A stretch of 64,000 nucleotides of DNA from Lacinutrix sp. Hel_I_90 (lineage in GTDB: Bacteria; Bacteroidota; Bacteroidia; Flavobacteriales; Flavobacteriaceae). Positions 42,855-53,357 of the stretch are shown piece after piece. The notes beneath the pieces are model-generated. The model made no database searches, was not told the DNA's origin, and was given only the letters and a program-made list of their open reading frames with translations. Each line of letters opens with the position of its first letter. Within the stretch, counting starts at the first letter, position 1. Both the position numbers and the translations under genes were made by a program. The stretch spans positions 744,001 through 808,000 of the forward strand of contig NZ_JYNQ01000001.1 of NCBI RefSeq assembly GCF_000934685.1, given 5' to 3'.

Positions 42855-43364
42855 TTACCTTAAATGTTTAGGAAAAACAATTAATTTTGTTTCCCCTTTT
42901 TTTAAATTTTCCCAGCGGTCTATATTAAAATCTATTTGAACAAATCCTGAGGTAGTCACATTAGTTATAGCAACACTTCCCAACTGATTCGCTAAGTTCG
43001 TCAGCGCATAATTATGACCAAAAACAAGCACTTTATCGATTGAATTATCACAGGATTTTAAAACGTTCAACAAGCCTTCTCCAGAGAAGTCATATAAAGC
43101 TTTCATAAACTCTATTTTAACTACATCAAGTTCTAAATTTTCTATAAAAATTTCAGCCGTTAACCTTGTTCTTTTTGCAGAACTACATAAAATAAGTTCT
43201 GGCTTAATATTTTTACTTTCTAAATGTTTAGAGACCAAATGCGCATCTTTAACCCCTCTTTTTTTTATAGGTCTATCAAAGTCTTGTAGATTATTATTCC
43301 AACAAGATTTTGCATGCCTAACAAAATAGACCGTTTTAACACCTTTCGTCGCATTTAATTGCAT
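42855..43364 (-). CDS. sixA: SixA-type histidine phosphatase
   Basis: A 169-residue phosphoglycerate-mutase-like protein. The catalytic RH is in VYFVRHAKSCWNNN, DFDRPIKKRGVKDA follows, then CSSAKRTRLTAEIF and VFGHNYAL (second His). These small enzymes dephosphorylate phosphohistidine or similar substrates. It is the first gene of the sixA-ppk1-ppx group, 65 bases before ppk1. Confidence 0.88.
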   Translation of the reverse strand: MQLNATKGVKTVYFVRHAKSCWNNNLQDFDRPIKKRGVKDAHLVSKHLESKNIKPELILCSSAKRTRLTAEIFIENLELDVVKIEFMKALYDFSGEGLLNVLKSCDNSIDKVLVFGHNYALTNLANQLGSVAITNVTTSGFVQIDFNIDRWENLKKGETKLIVFPKHLR

Positions 43365-43721
43365 CTTATCGTTTTTTGTGTGATTATAAACGTTTAAACG
43401 AGTATTTAAGTTATTTAACTCTTTTTTTTGAATTAATATGTAAATACTGTTTCATTTGTAAATGCTATTAACAACCCTACAAATTAACCTACTTGAGTTC
43501 ATGTAATGTACTTCCCTTCAATGTAGATAATTAAGCTGTAATTATTTAATAGCATATTAAATAAAACAAATTGAGTATGTTATGAAATTACTTTCGCTAT
43601 TAGTATTTTATGCCTTATTGAATCGTATTGAACACCTTTTTTATTCAGTATTAATAAAGCCTAGCGCTATTTCATTAAAAATTACTCAAGATAATAACAA
43701 TATTAACTAAAAGTAATTGAT
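43365..43721. other. Divergent intergenic region between sixA and the adhesin gene
   Basis: 357 AT-rich bases between two divergent genes, so both promoters are expected here, but I see no convincing TTG/TAnnTTTG pair. A 27-codon frame at about 43582 (MKLLSLLVFYALLN) has no clear ribosome-binding site and is not called. Confidence 0.4.
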
Positions 43722-46700
43722 TTGAAAATTTTATCCAAAAATTATTCGAGTTTAGTTTTATTTATACTTTTTGCATTTGTCGCTAATATTGCATCTGCTC
43801 AAGTTAAAACAACATTCACTCCGCGCTACAACGAAAACATAAGTGGTGATTTTACAATGATTGCTAATAATGTTTTATCTAGAACAGCTACCACAGATTA
43901 CAATGGACAAGGTGGTAATCATGATTTTACAGATAATGTCTATGTTGATATTGATAGTGATCCCAGCACATTTAATTCCAGTAGCGCAAATTTATCTAAT
44001 CCAAAACCTAATGCTCAGTGTTTAACTATAGAAAAAGTATTTCTCTATTGGGCAGCAGCAGATAAAGGCGATGTCCAAAATGGTAATGAACTTGACAATC
44101 AACCCAATTGGAATTTTAACGAAGTAAAATTAATGCTGCCTAACCAAACAGCATACACAACGATAGTAGCAGATGACATTATTTATAGAGGCCGTGATGA
44201 AAATCCGCATTTTATGAATGATCCCTATATCTGTGTAAAAGATATTACTAATTCGGTTCAGAATCTAAGCAACCCCTTTGGGAAATATCAGGTAGCAAAC
44301 GTAGAAGCTAAAACTGGGGCTTTAAACTCTCATGCTAGTTCTAATACTGGTACATCAGGTGGTTGGCAAATGGTAGTTGTTTATCAAAGCCCTTCTTTAA
44401 GACCGAAAAATGTAACGGTGTTTGATGGTTATGCACATATTAGAAGTGTTACTGCCAGTGTAGATGTGTTCTTTGATGGTTTTCAAACTGTTGCAAATGG
44501 TGCTGTAAGAGCTAATATTTTAATGGGAGCTCTTGAAGGTGATAGAGATATTAGTGGTGATAGACTGCAAATAAGAAACGTTGCCAATAATTTCGTAGAC
44601 CTAGATGCACCTTTAAGAGATGCTGATAATTTTTTTAACAGTAGAATAACAATAGGTCCTAGTAACGGTAACAATAATTTCACTGATAGAAATCCAGCCA
44701 GCACAAATACATTAGGATTTGATGCAGCAATTTTCCCTTTATCAAATGGTGGCAATTCACTTATAGGTAACAATCAAACCTCTGCTACTTTTCGTATAAC
44801 ATCCACTCAAGAAACATATGGTCTATACTTATTAGGTCTCTCTGTTGAAGTATACAAACCGGTGTTAGACATGATACTTACAGGAACCCCGGCTTCTGTA
44901 ACGCCACAAACAAGTCCAACAAATTTAGATTTCAATCTTGAAATCACAAATTCTGGAAATGATAATGCCGAAAATGTGGTATTAACCACCACCATAAATC
45001 CTGCGGCAACATTAGTGGAGCCAATTATAGGCCTGCCTTCTGGTGTAACTTATACTTTTGATGCGCTTACTAATATTTTAACATTTAATGTTGATAATGG
45101 TATATTTGATATAGGAAATCCAGAACTAAATATTAATTTTCAAACGCAAATAAAAGATAAATGCTATTTTTTAGAAAATGGATGTATTGATGAGTTTGGT
45201 CTTCAATTTGAAGCATACTATAATGGAGAAATTAATACAATTTATCAAACCACTGACAGTTCTCATTCTTCAAATGCTTGTCAGGTTGGAAACAATCTTC
45301 CAACAGTAATTACAATTAATGATCCTTCTCCCGCAAATTGGATTACAACCCCTGGAGCGCTTGATGTAACTGTAGAATGTTCAGATGCCACGGCATTAAA
45401 TAATGCGCAAACATTAGTACCTGTAGCCTCATGTTCTGGATTGACCCCAATAAAAACTCAAGGCTCTTTTGTTCCTGACAGTGGTTCTTGTTCTAATAAT
45501 GGTAGCTATACAAACACATGGACCTTTACTGATGCTTGTGGTAATACCATCGCTGACTATACACAAACCATTACTATTGAAGATACTACGGCGCCAAGCT
45601 TTACGGTGCCTGCTGATATAACTATCAACTGTGAGCAAGATCCTAGTGATTTAAGCCTAACTGGTGATGTAACTACTGAAGCTGATAATTGTGATACCAC
45701 TTTAGACGCTACTTATTCAGATAGTACGGCTGCTGGTTCTTGTGCTAACGCCTCAGTAATTACCAGAACTTGGACACTAAGCGATGACTGTAATAACACC
45801 ACCACTGCAGTACAAACCATTACTATTGAAGATACTACGGCGCCAAGCTTTACGGTACCTGCTGATATTACTATCAACTGTGAGCAAGATCCTAGTGATT
45901 TAAGCCTAACCGGTGATGTAACTACTGAAGCTGATAATTGTGATACCACTTTAGAGGCTACTTATTCAGATAGTACAGCTGCTGGTTCTTGTGCTAATGC
46001 CTCAGTGATTACCAGAACCTGGACACTAAGCGATGATTGTAATAACACCACCACTGCGGTACAAACCATAACTATTGAAGATACTACAGCGCCTAGCTTT
46101 ACGGTGCCTGCTGATATTACTATCAACTGTGAGCAAGATCCTACTGATCTAAGCCTAACCGGTGATGTAACTACTGAAGCTGATAATTGTGATACGACTT
46201 TAGAGGCTACTTATTCAGATAGTACAGCTGCTGGTTCTTGTGCTAATGCCTCAGTGATTACCAGAACTTGGACACTAAGCGATGATTGTAATAACACCAC
46301 CACTGCGGTACAAACCATTACTATTGAAGATACTACAGCGCCAAGCTTTACGGTACCTGCTGATATAACTATCAACTGTGAGCAAGATCCTACTGATTTA
46401 AGCCTAACAGGTGATGTAACTACTGAAGCTGATAATTGTGATACCACTTTAGAAGCTACTTATTCAGATGCAACGGCTGCTGGTTCTTGTGCTAATGCCT
46501 CAGTGATTACCAGAACTTGGACACTAACTGATGATTGTAATAACACCACCACTGCGGTACAAACCATTACTATTGAAGATACTACGGCGCCAAGCTTTAC
46601 GGTGCCGGCTGATATTACTATCAACTGTGAGCAAGATCCTAGTGATTTAAGCCTAACCGGCGACGTGACTACTGAAGCTGATAATTGTGATACCACTTTA

Positions 46701-49700
46701 GAGGCTACTTATTCAGATAGTACGGCTAATAATGCCTGTGCCTCAGTGATTACCAGAACTTGGACACTAAGCGATGATTGTAATAACACCACCACTGCGG
46801 TACAAACCATTACTATTGAAGATACTACAGCGCCAAGCTTTACGGTACCTGCTGATATAACTATCAACTGTGAGCAAGATCCTACTGATTTAAGCCTAAC
46901 AGGTGATGTAACTACTGAAGCTGATAATTGTGATACCACTTTAGAAGCTACTTATTCAGATGCAACGGCTGCTGGTTCTTGTGCTAATGCCTCAGTGATT
47001 ACCAGAACTTGGACACTAACTGATGATTGTAATAACACCACCACTGCGGTACAAACCATTACTATTGAAGATACTACGGCGCCAAGCTTTACGGTGCCGG
47101 CTGATATTACTATCAACTGTGAGCAAGATCCTAGTGATTTAAGCCTAACCGGCGACGTGACTACTGAAGCTGATAATTGTGATACCACTTTAGAGGCTAC
47201 TTATTCAGATAGTACGGCTAATAATGCCTGTGCCTCAGTAATTACAAGAACTTGGACACTAACGGATGATTGTAATAACACCACCACTGCGGTACAAACC
47301 ATTACTATTGAAGATACTACGGCGCCAAGCTTTACGGTGCCTGCTGATATAACAATCAACTGTGAGCAAGATCCTAGCGATTTAAGTCTAACCGGTGATG
47401 TAACTACTGAAGCTGATAATTGTGATACCACTTTAGAGGCTACTTATTCAGATGCAACGGCTGCTGGTTCTTGTGCTAATGCCTCAGTGATTACCAGAAC
47501 TTGGACACTAAGCGATGATTGTAATAACACCACCACTGCGGTACAAACCATAACTATTGAAGATACTACGGCGCCAAGCTTTACGGTGCCTGCTGATATA
47601 ACTATCAACTGTGAGCAAGATCCTAGTGATTTAAGCCTAACTGGTGATGTAACTACTGAAGCTGATAATTGTGATACCACTTTAGACGCTACTTATTCAG
47701 ATAGTACGGCTGCTGGTTCTTGTGCTAACACCTCAGTAATTACCAGAACTTGGACACTAAGCGATGACTGTAATAACACCACCACTGCAGTACAAACCAT
47801 TACTATCGAAGATACTACGGCGCCAAGCTTTACGGTGCCTGCTGATATTACTATCAACTGTGAGCAAGATCCTAGTGATCTAAGCCTAACAGGTGATGTG
47901 ACTACTGAAGCTGATAATTGTGATACTACTTTAGACGCTACTTATTCAGATACTACGGCTAATAATGCCTGTACCTCAGTAATTACAAGAACTTGGACAC
48001 TAAGCGATGATTGTAATAACACCACCACTGCAGTACAAACCATTACTATTGAAGATACTACAGCGCCAAGCTTTACGGTGCCTGCTGATATAACAATCAA
48101 CTGTGAGCAAGATCCTAGTGATTTAAGCCTTACAGGTGATGTGACTACTGAAGCTGATAATTGTGATACCACTTTAGAAGCTACTTATTCAGATACAACG
48201 GCTGCTGGTTCTTGTGCTAATGCCTCAGTGATTACCAGAACTTGGACACTAAGCGATGATTGTAATAACACCACCACTGCGGTACAAACCATTACTATTG
48301 AAGATACTACGGCGCCAAGCTTTACGGTGCCTGCTGATATAACTATCAACTGTGAGCAAGATCCTAGTGATTTAAGCCTAACAGGCGACGTGACTACTGA
48401 AGCTGATAATTGTGATACCACTTTAGAGGCTACTTATTCAGATAGTACAGCTGCTGGTTCTTGTGCTAATGCCTCAGTAATTACCAGAACTTGGACACTA
48501 AGCGATGACTGTAATAACACCACCACTGCAGTACAAACCATTACTATTGAAGATACTACGGCGCCAAGCTTTACGGTGCCTGCTGATATAACTATCAACT
48601 GTGAGCAAGATCCTAGTGATTTAAGCCTAACAGGCGACGTGACTACTGAAGCTGATAATTGTGATACCACTTTAGAGGCTACTTATTCAGATAGTACAGC
48701 TGCTGGTTCTTGTGCTAATGCCTCAGTAATTACCAGAACTTGGACACTAAGCGATGACTGTAATAACACCACCACTGCAGTACAAACCATTACTATTGAA
48801 GATACTACGGCGCCAAGCTTTACGGTGCCTGCTGATATTACTATCAACTGTGAGCAAGATCCTAGTGATTTAAGCCTAACCGGTGATGTGACTACTGAAG
48901 CTGATAATTGTGATACCACTTTAGAAGCTACTTATTCAGATGCAACGGCTGCTGGTTCTTGTGCTAATGCCTCAGTGATTACCAGAACTTGGACACTAAC
49001 GGATGATTGTAATAACACCACCACTGCAGTACAAACCATTACTATTGAAGATACTACAGCGCCAAGCTTTACGGTGCCTGCTGATATAACTATCAACTGT
49101 GAGCAAGATCCTAGTGATTTAAGCCTTACAGGTGATGTGACTACTGAAGCTGATAATTGTGATACCACTTTAGAGGCTACTTATTCAGATAGTACGGCTA
49201 ATAATGCCTGTGCCTCAGTAATTACAAGAACTTGGACACTAAGCGATGATTGTAATAACACCACCACTGCAGTACAAACCATTACTATTGAAGATACTAC
49301 GGCGCCAAGCTTTACGGTGCCTGCTGATATAACTATCAACTGTGAGCAAGATCCTAGTGATTTAAGCCTAACTGGTGATGTAACTACTGAAGCTGATAAT
49401 TGTGATACCACTTTAGAGGCTACTTACTCAGATAGTACGGCTGCTGGTTCTTGTGCTAACGCCTCAGTGATTACCAGAACTTGGACACTAAGCGATGATT
49501 GTAATAACACCACCACTGCGGTACAAACCATTACTATTGAAGATACTACGGCGCCAAGCTTTACGGTGCCTGCTGATATAACTATCAACTGTGAGCAAGA
49601 TCCTAGTGATTTAAGCCTAACAGGCGACGTGACTACTGAAGCTGATAATTGTGATACCACTTTAGAGGCTACTTATTCAGATAGTACAGCTTCTGGTTCT

Positions 49701-52700
49701 TGTGCTAACGCCTCAGTAATTACCAGAACTTGGACACTAAGCGATGATTGTAATAACACCACCACTGCAGTACAAACCATTACTATTGAAGATACTACAG
49801 CGCCAAGCTTTACGGTGCCTGCTGATATTACTATCAACTGTGAGCAAGATCCTAGTGATTTAAGCCTAACCGGTGATGTGACTACTGAAGCTGATAATTG
49901 TGATACCACTTTAGAGGCTACTTATTCAGATAGTACAGCTGCTGGTTCTTGTGCTAACGCCTCAGTAATTACCAGAACTTGGACACTAAGCGATGACTGT
50001 AATAACACCACCACTGCAGTACAAACCATTACTATTGAAGATACTACGGCGCCAAGCTTTACGGTGCCTGCTGATATAACTATCAACTGTGAGCAAGATC
50101 CTAGTGATTTAAGCCTAACCGGTGATGTAACTACTGAAGCTGATAATTGTGATACGACTTTAGAGGCTACTTATTCAGATAGTACAGCTGCTGGTTCTTG
50201 TGCTAATGCCTCAGTGATTACCAGAACTTGGACACTAACTGATGATTGTAATAACACCACCACTGCGGTACAAACCATTACTATTGAAGATACTACGGCG
50301 CCAAGCTTTACGGTGCCTGCTGATATAACTATCAACTGTGAGCAAGATCCTAGTGATTTAAGCCTAACAGGCGACGTGACTACTGAAGCTGATAATTGTG
50401 ATACCACTTTAGAGGCTACTTATTCAGATAGTACAGCTGCTGGTTCTTGTGCTAATGCCTCAGTAATTACAAGAACTTGGACACTAAGCGATGATTGTAA
50501 TAACACCACCACTGCGGTACAAACCATTACTATTGAAGATACTACAGCGCCAAGCTTTACGGTGCCTGCTGATATAACTATCAACTGTGAGCAAGATCCT
50601 AGTGATTTAAGCCTAACAGGCGACGTGACTACTGAAGCTGATAATTGTGATACCACTTTAGAAGCTACTTATTCAGATACAACGGCTGCTGGTTCTTGTG
50701 CTAATGCCTCAGTGATTACCAGAACTTGGACACTAACTGATGATTGTAATAACACCACCACTGCAGTACAAACCATTACTATTGAAGATACTACGGCGCC
50801 AAGCTTTACGGTGCCTGCTGATATAACTATCAACTGTGAGCAAGATCCTAGTGATTTAAGCCTAACCGGTGATGTAACTACTGAAGCTGATAATTGTGAT
50901 ACGACTTTAGAGGCTACTTATTCAGATAGTACAGCTGCTGGTTCTTGTGCTAATGCCTCAGTGATTACCAGAACTTGGACACTAACTGATGATTGTAATA
51001 ACACCACCACTGCGGTACAAACCATTACTATTGAAGATACTACAGCGCCAAGCTTTACGGTGCCTGCTGATATAACTATCAACTGTGAGCAAGATCCTAG
51101 TGATTTAAGCCTAACAGGCGACGTGACTACTGAAGCTGATAATTGTGATACCACTTTAGAAGCTACTTATTCAGATAGTACGGCTAATAATGCCTGTGCC
51201 TCAGTAATTACAAGAACTTGGACACTAACGGATGATTGTAATAACACCACCACTGCGGTACAAACCATTACTATTGAAGATACTACGGCGCCAAGCTTTA
51301 CGGTGCCTGCTGATATAACAATCAACTGTGAGCAAGATCCTAGTGATTTAAGTCTAACCGGTGATGTAACTACTGAAGCTGATAATTGTGATACGACTTT
51401 AGAGGCTACTTATTCAGATACAACAGCTGCTGGTTCTTGTGCTAATGCCTCAGTAATTACCAGAACTTGGACACTAAGCGATGACTGTAATAACACCACC
51501 ACTGCAGTACAAACCATTACTATTGAAGATACTACAGCGCCAAGCTTTACGGTACCTGCTGATATTACTATCAACTGTGAGCAAGATCCTAGTGATTTAA
51601 GCCTAACAGGTGATGTAACTACTGAAGCTGATAATTGTGATACCACTTTAGAGGCTACTTATTCAGATAGTACAGCTTCTGGTTCTTGTGCTAACGCCTC
51701 AGTAATTACCAGAACTTGGACACTAAGCGATGATTGTAATAACACCACCACTGCAGTACAAACCATTACTATTGAAGATACTACAGCGCCAAGCTTTACG
51801 GTGCCTGCTGATATTACTATCAACTGTGAGCAAGATCCTAGTGATTTAAGCCTAACCGGTGATGTGACTACTGAAGCTGATAATTGTGATACCACTTTAG
51901 AGGCTACTTATTCAGATAGTACAGCTGCTGGTTCTTGTGCTAACGCCTCAGTAATTACCAGAACTTGGACACTAAGCGATGACTGTAATAACACCACCAC
52001 TGCAGTACAAACCATTACTATTGAAGATACTACGGCGCCAAGCTTTACGGTGCCTGCTGATATAACTATCAACTGTGAGCAAGATCCTAGTGATTTAAGC
52101 CTAACCGGTGATGTAACTACTGAAGCTGATAATTGTGATACGACTTTAGAGGCTACTTATTCAGATAGTACAGCTGCTGGTTCTTGTGCTAATGCCTCAG
52201 TGATTACCAGAACTTGGACACTAACTGATGATTGTAATAACACCACCACTGCGGTACAAACCATTACTATTGAAGATACTACGGCGCCAAGCTTTACGGT
52301 GCCTGCTGATATAACTATCAACTGTGAGCAAGATCCTAGTGATTTAAGCCTAACAGGCGACGTGACTACTGAAGCTGATAATTGTGATACCACTTTAGAG
52401 GCTACTTATTCAGATAGTACAGCTGCTGGTTCTTGTGCTAATGCCTCAGTAATTACAAGAACTTGGACACTAAGCGATGATTGTAATAACACCACCACTG
52501 CAGTACAAACCATTACTATTGAAGATACTACGGCGCCAAGCTTTACGGTGCCTGCTGATATAACTATCAACTGTGAGCAAGATCCTAGTGATTTAAGCCT
52601 AACTGGTGATGTAACTACTGAAGCTGATAATTGTGATACCACTTTAGAGGCTACTTACTCAGATAGTACGGCTGCTGGTTCTTGTGCTAACGCCTCAGTG

Positions 52701-53357
52701 ATTACCAGAACTTGGACACTAAGCGATGATTGTAATAACACCACCACTGCAGTACAAACCATTACTATTGAAGATACTACGGCGCCAAGCTTTACGGTGC
52801 CTGCTGATATAACTATCAACTGTGAGCAAGATCCTAGTGATTTAAGCCTAACAGGCGACGTGACTACTGAAGCTGATAATTGTGATACCACTTTAGAGGC
52901 TACTTATTCAGATAGTACAGCTTCTGGTTCTTGTGCTAACGCCTCAGTAATTACCAGAACTTGGACACTAAGCGATGATTGTAATAACACCACCACTGCA
53001 GTACAAACCATTACTATTGAAGATACTACAGCGCCAAGCTTTACGGTGCCTGCTGATATTACTATCAACTGTGAGCAAGATCCTAGTGATTTAAGCCTAA
53101 CCGGTGATGTGACTACTGAAGCTGATAATTGTGATACCACTTTAGAGGCTACTTATTCAGATAGTACAGCTGCTGGTTCTTGTGCTAACGCCTCAGTAAT
53201 TACCAGAACTTGGACACTAAGCGATGACTGTAATAACACCACCACTGCAGTACAAACCATTACTATTGAAGATACTACGGCGCCAAGCTTTACGGTGCCT
53301 GCTGATATAACTATCAACTGTGAGCAAGATCCTAGTGATTTAAGCCTAACAGGCTGA
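43722..53357 (+). CDS. Giant T9SS-exported repeat adhesin, N-terminal and main part
   Basis: This frame codes for 3211 residues and stops at a TGA (53355-53357) inside a repeat. The start is TTG at 43722, as no ATG precedes the signal peptide (LVLFILFAFVANIASAQ). Residues about 28-390 are a unique beta-rich domain (FTPRYNENISGDFTMIANNV, FDGYAHIRSVTASVDVFFDG); about 390-520 is a DUF11-like domain (LEITNSGNDNAENVVLTTTI). Then come a diverged HYR-like unit and the tandem 81/83-residue repeats, each with four cysteines (INCEQDP, ADNCDTT, SC or AC, DDCNNTT). The sorting domain is in the next frame (53360-55573). Removing two extra bases at 53355-53358 gives one protein of about 3949 residues. Likely role: cell-surface adhesion or gliding, as for SprB-like proteins. 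Confidence 0.88.
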   Translation: MKILSKNYSSLVLFILFAFVANIASAQVKTTFTPRYNENISGDFTMIANNVLSRTATTDYNGQGGNHDFTDNVYVDIDSDPSTFNSSSANLSNPKPNAQCLTIEKVFLYWAAADKGDVQNGNELDNQPNWNFNEVKLMLPNQTAYTTIVADDIIYRGRDENPHFMNDPYICVKDITNSVQNLSNPFGKYQVANVEAKTGALNSHASSNTGTSGGWQMVVVYQSPSLRPKNVTVFDGYAHIRSVTASVDVFFDGFQTVANGAVRANILMGALEGDRDISGDRLQIRNVANNFVDLDAPLRDADNFFNSRITIGPSNGNNNFTDRNPASTNTLGFDAAIFPLSNGGNSLIGNNQTSATFRITSTQETYGLYLLGLSVEVYKPVLDMILTGTPASVTPQTSPTNLDFNLEITNSGNDNAENVVLTTTINPAATLVEPIIGLPSGVTYTFDALTNILTFNVDNGIFDIGNPELNINFQTQIKDKCYFLENGCIDEFGLQFEAYYNGEINTIYQTTDSSHSSNACQVGNNLPTVITINDPSPANWITTPGALDVTVECSDATALNNAQTLVPVASCSGLTPIKTQGSFVPDSGSCSNNGSYTNTWTFTDACGNTIADYTQTITIEDTTAPSFTVPADITINCEQDPSDLSLTGDVTTEADNCDTTLDATYSDSTAAGSCANASVITRTWTLSDDCNNTTTAVQTITIEDTTAPSFTVPADITINCEQDPSDLSLTGDVTTEADNCDTTLEATYSDSTAAGSCANASVITRTWTLSDDCNNTTTAVQTITIEDTTAPSFTVPADITINCEQDPTDLSLTGDVTTEADNCDTTLEATYSDSTAAGSCANASVITRTWTLSDDCNNTTTAVQTITIEDTTAPSFTVPADITINCEQDPTDLSLTGDVTTEADNCDTTLEATYSDATAAGSCANASVITRTWTLTDDCNNTTTAVQTITIEDTTAPSFTVPADITINCEQDPSDLSLTGDVTTEADNCDTTLEATYSDSTANNACASVITRTWTLSDDCNNTTTAVQTITIEDTTAPSFTVPADITINCEQDPTDLSLTGDVTTEADNCDTTLEATYSDATAAGSCANASVITRTWTLTDDCNNTTTAVQTITIEDTTAPSFTVPADITINCEQDPSDLSLTGDVTTEADNCDTTLEATYSDSTANNACASVITRTWTLTDDCNNTTTAVQTITIEDTTAPSFTVPADITINCEQDPSDLSLTGDVTTEADNCDTTLEATYSDATAAGSCANASVITRTWTLSDDCNNTTTAVQTITIEDTTAPSFTVPADITINCEQDPSDLSLTGDVTTEADNCDTTLDATYSDSTAAGSCANTSVITRTWTLSDDCNNTTTAVQTITIEDTTAPSFTVPADITINCEQDPSDLSLTGDVTTEADNCDTTLDATYSDTTANNACTSVITRTWTLSDDCNNTTTAVQTITIEDTTAPSFTVPADITINCEQDPSDLSLTGDVTTEADNCDTTLEATYSDTTAAGSCANASVITRTWTLSDDCNNTTTAVQTITIEDTTAPSFTVPADITINCEQDPSDLSLTGDVTTEADNCDTTLEATYSDSTAAGSCANASVITRTWTLSDDCNNTTTAVQTITIEDTTAPSFTVPADITINCEQDPSDLSLTGDVTTEADNCDTTLEATYSDSTAAGSCANASVITRTWTLSDDCNNTTTAVQTITIEDTTAPSFTVPADITINCEQDPSDLSLTGDVTTEADNCDTTLEATYSDATAAGSCANASVITRTWTLTDDCNNTTTAVQTITIEDTTAPSFTVPADITINCEQDPSDLSLTGDVTTEADNCDTTLEATYSDSTANNACASVITRTWTLSDDCNNTTTAVQTITIEDTTAPSFTVPADITINCEQDPSDLSLTGDVTTEADNCDTTLEATYSDSTAAGSCANASVITRTWTLSDDCNNTTTAVQTITIEDTTAPSFTVPADITINCEQDPSDLSLTGDVTTEADNCDTTLEATYSDSTASGSCANASVITRTWTLSDDCNNTTTAVQTITIEDTTAPSFTVPADITINCEQDPSDLSLTGDVTTEADNCDTTLEATYSDSTAAGSCANASVITRTWTLSDDCNNTTTAVQTITIEDTTAPSFTVPADITINCEQDPSDLSLTGDVTTEADNCDTTLEATYSDSTAAGSCANASVITRTWTLTDDCNNTTTAVQTITIEDTTAPSFTVPADITINCEQDPSDLSLTGDVTTEADNCDTTLEATYSDSTAAGSCANASVITRTWTLSDDCNNTTTAVQTITIEDTTAPSFTVPADITINCEQDPSDLSLTGDVTTEADNCDTTLEATYSDTTAAGSCANASVITRTWTLTDDCNNTTTAVQTITIEDTTAPSFTVPADITINCEQDPSDLSLTGDVTTEADNCDTTLEATYSDSTAAGSCANASVITRTWTLTDDCNNTTTAVQTITIEDTTAPSFTVPADITINCEQDPSDLSLTGDVTTEADNCDTTLEATYSDSTANNACASVITRTWTLTDDCNNTTTAVQTITIEDTTAPSFTVPADITINCEQDPSDLSLTGDVTTEADNCDTTLEATYSDTTAAGSCANASVITRTWTLSDDCNNTTTAVQTITIEDTTAPSFTVPADITINCEQDPSDLSLTGDVTTEADNCDTTLEATYSDSTASGSCANASVITRTWTLSDDCNNTTTAVQTITIEDTTAPSFTVPADITINCEQDPSDLSLTGDVTTEADNCDTTLEATYSDSTAAGSCANASVITRTWTLSDDCNNTTTAVQTITIEDTTAPSFTVPADITINCEQDPSDLSLTGDVTTEADNCDTTLEATYSDSTAAGSCANASVITRTWTLTDDCNNTTTAVQTITIEDTTAPSFTVPADITINCEQDPSDLSLTGDVTTEADNCDTTLEATYSDSTAAGSCANASVITRTWTLSDDCNNTTTAVQTITIEDTTAPSFTVPADITINCEQDPSDLSLTGDVTTEADNCDTTLEATYSDSTAAGSCANASVITRTWTLSDDCNNTTTAVQTITIEDTTAPSFTVPADITINCEQDPSDLSLTGDVTTEADNCDTTLEATYSDSTASGSCANASVITRTWTLSDDCNNTTTAVQTITIEDTTAPSFTVPADITINCEQDPSDLSLTGDVTTEADNCDTTLEATYSDSTAAGSCANASVITRTWTLSDDCNNTTTAVQTITIEDTTAPSFTVPADITINCEQDPSDLSLTG

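Noticed and set aside
43582-43665. A 27-codon frame before the adhesin gene.
   Set aside because: No ribosome-binding signal, AT-rich random-like sequence, and it ends well before the adhesin start.
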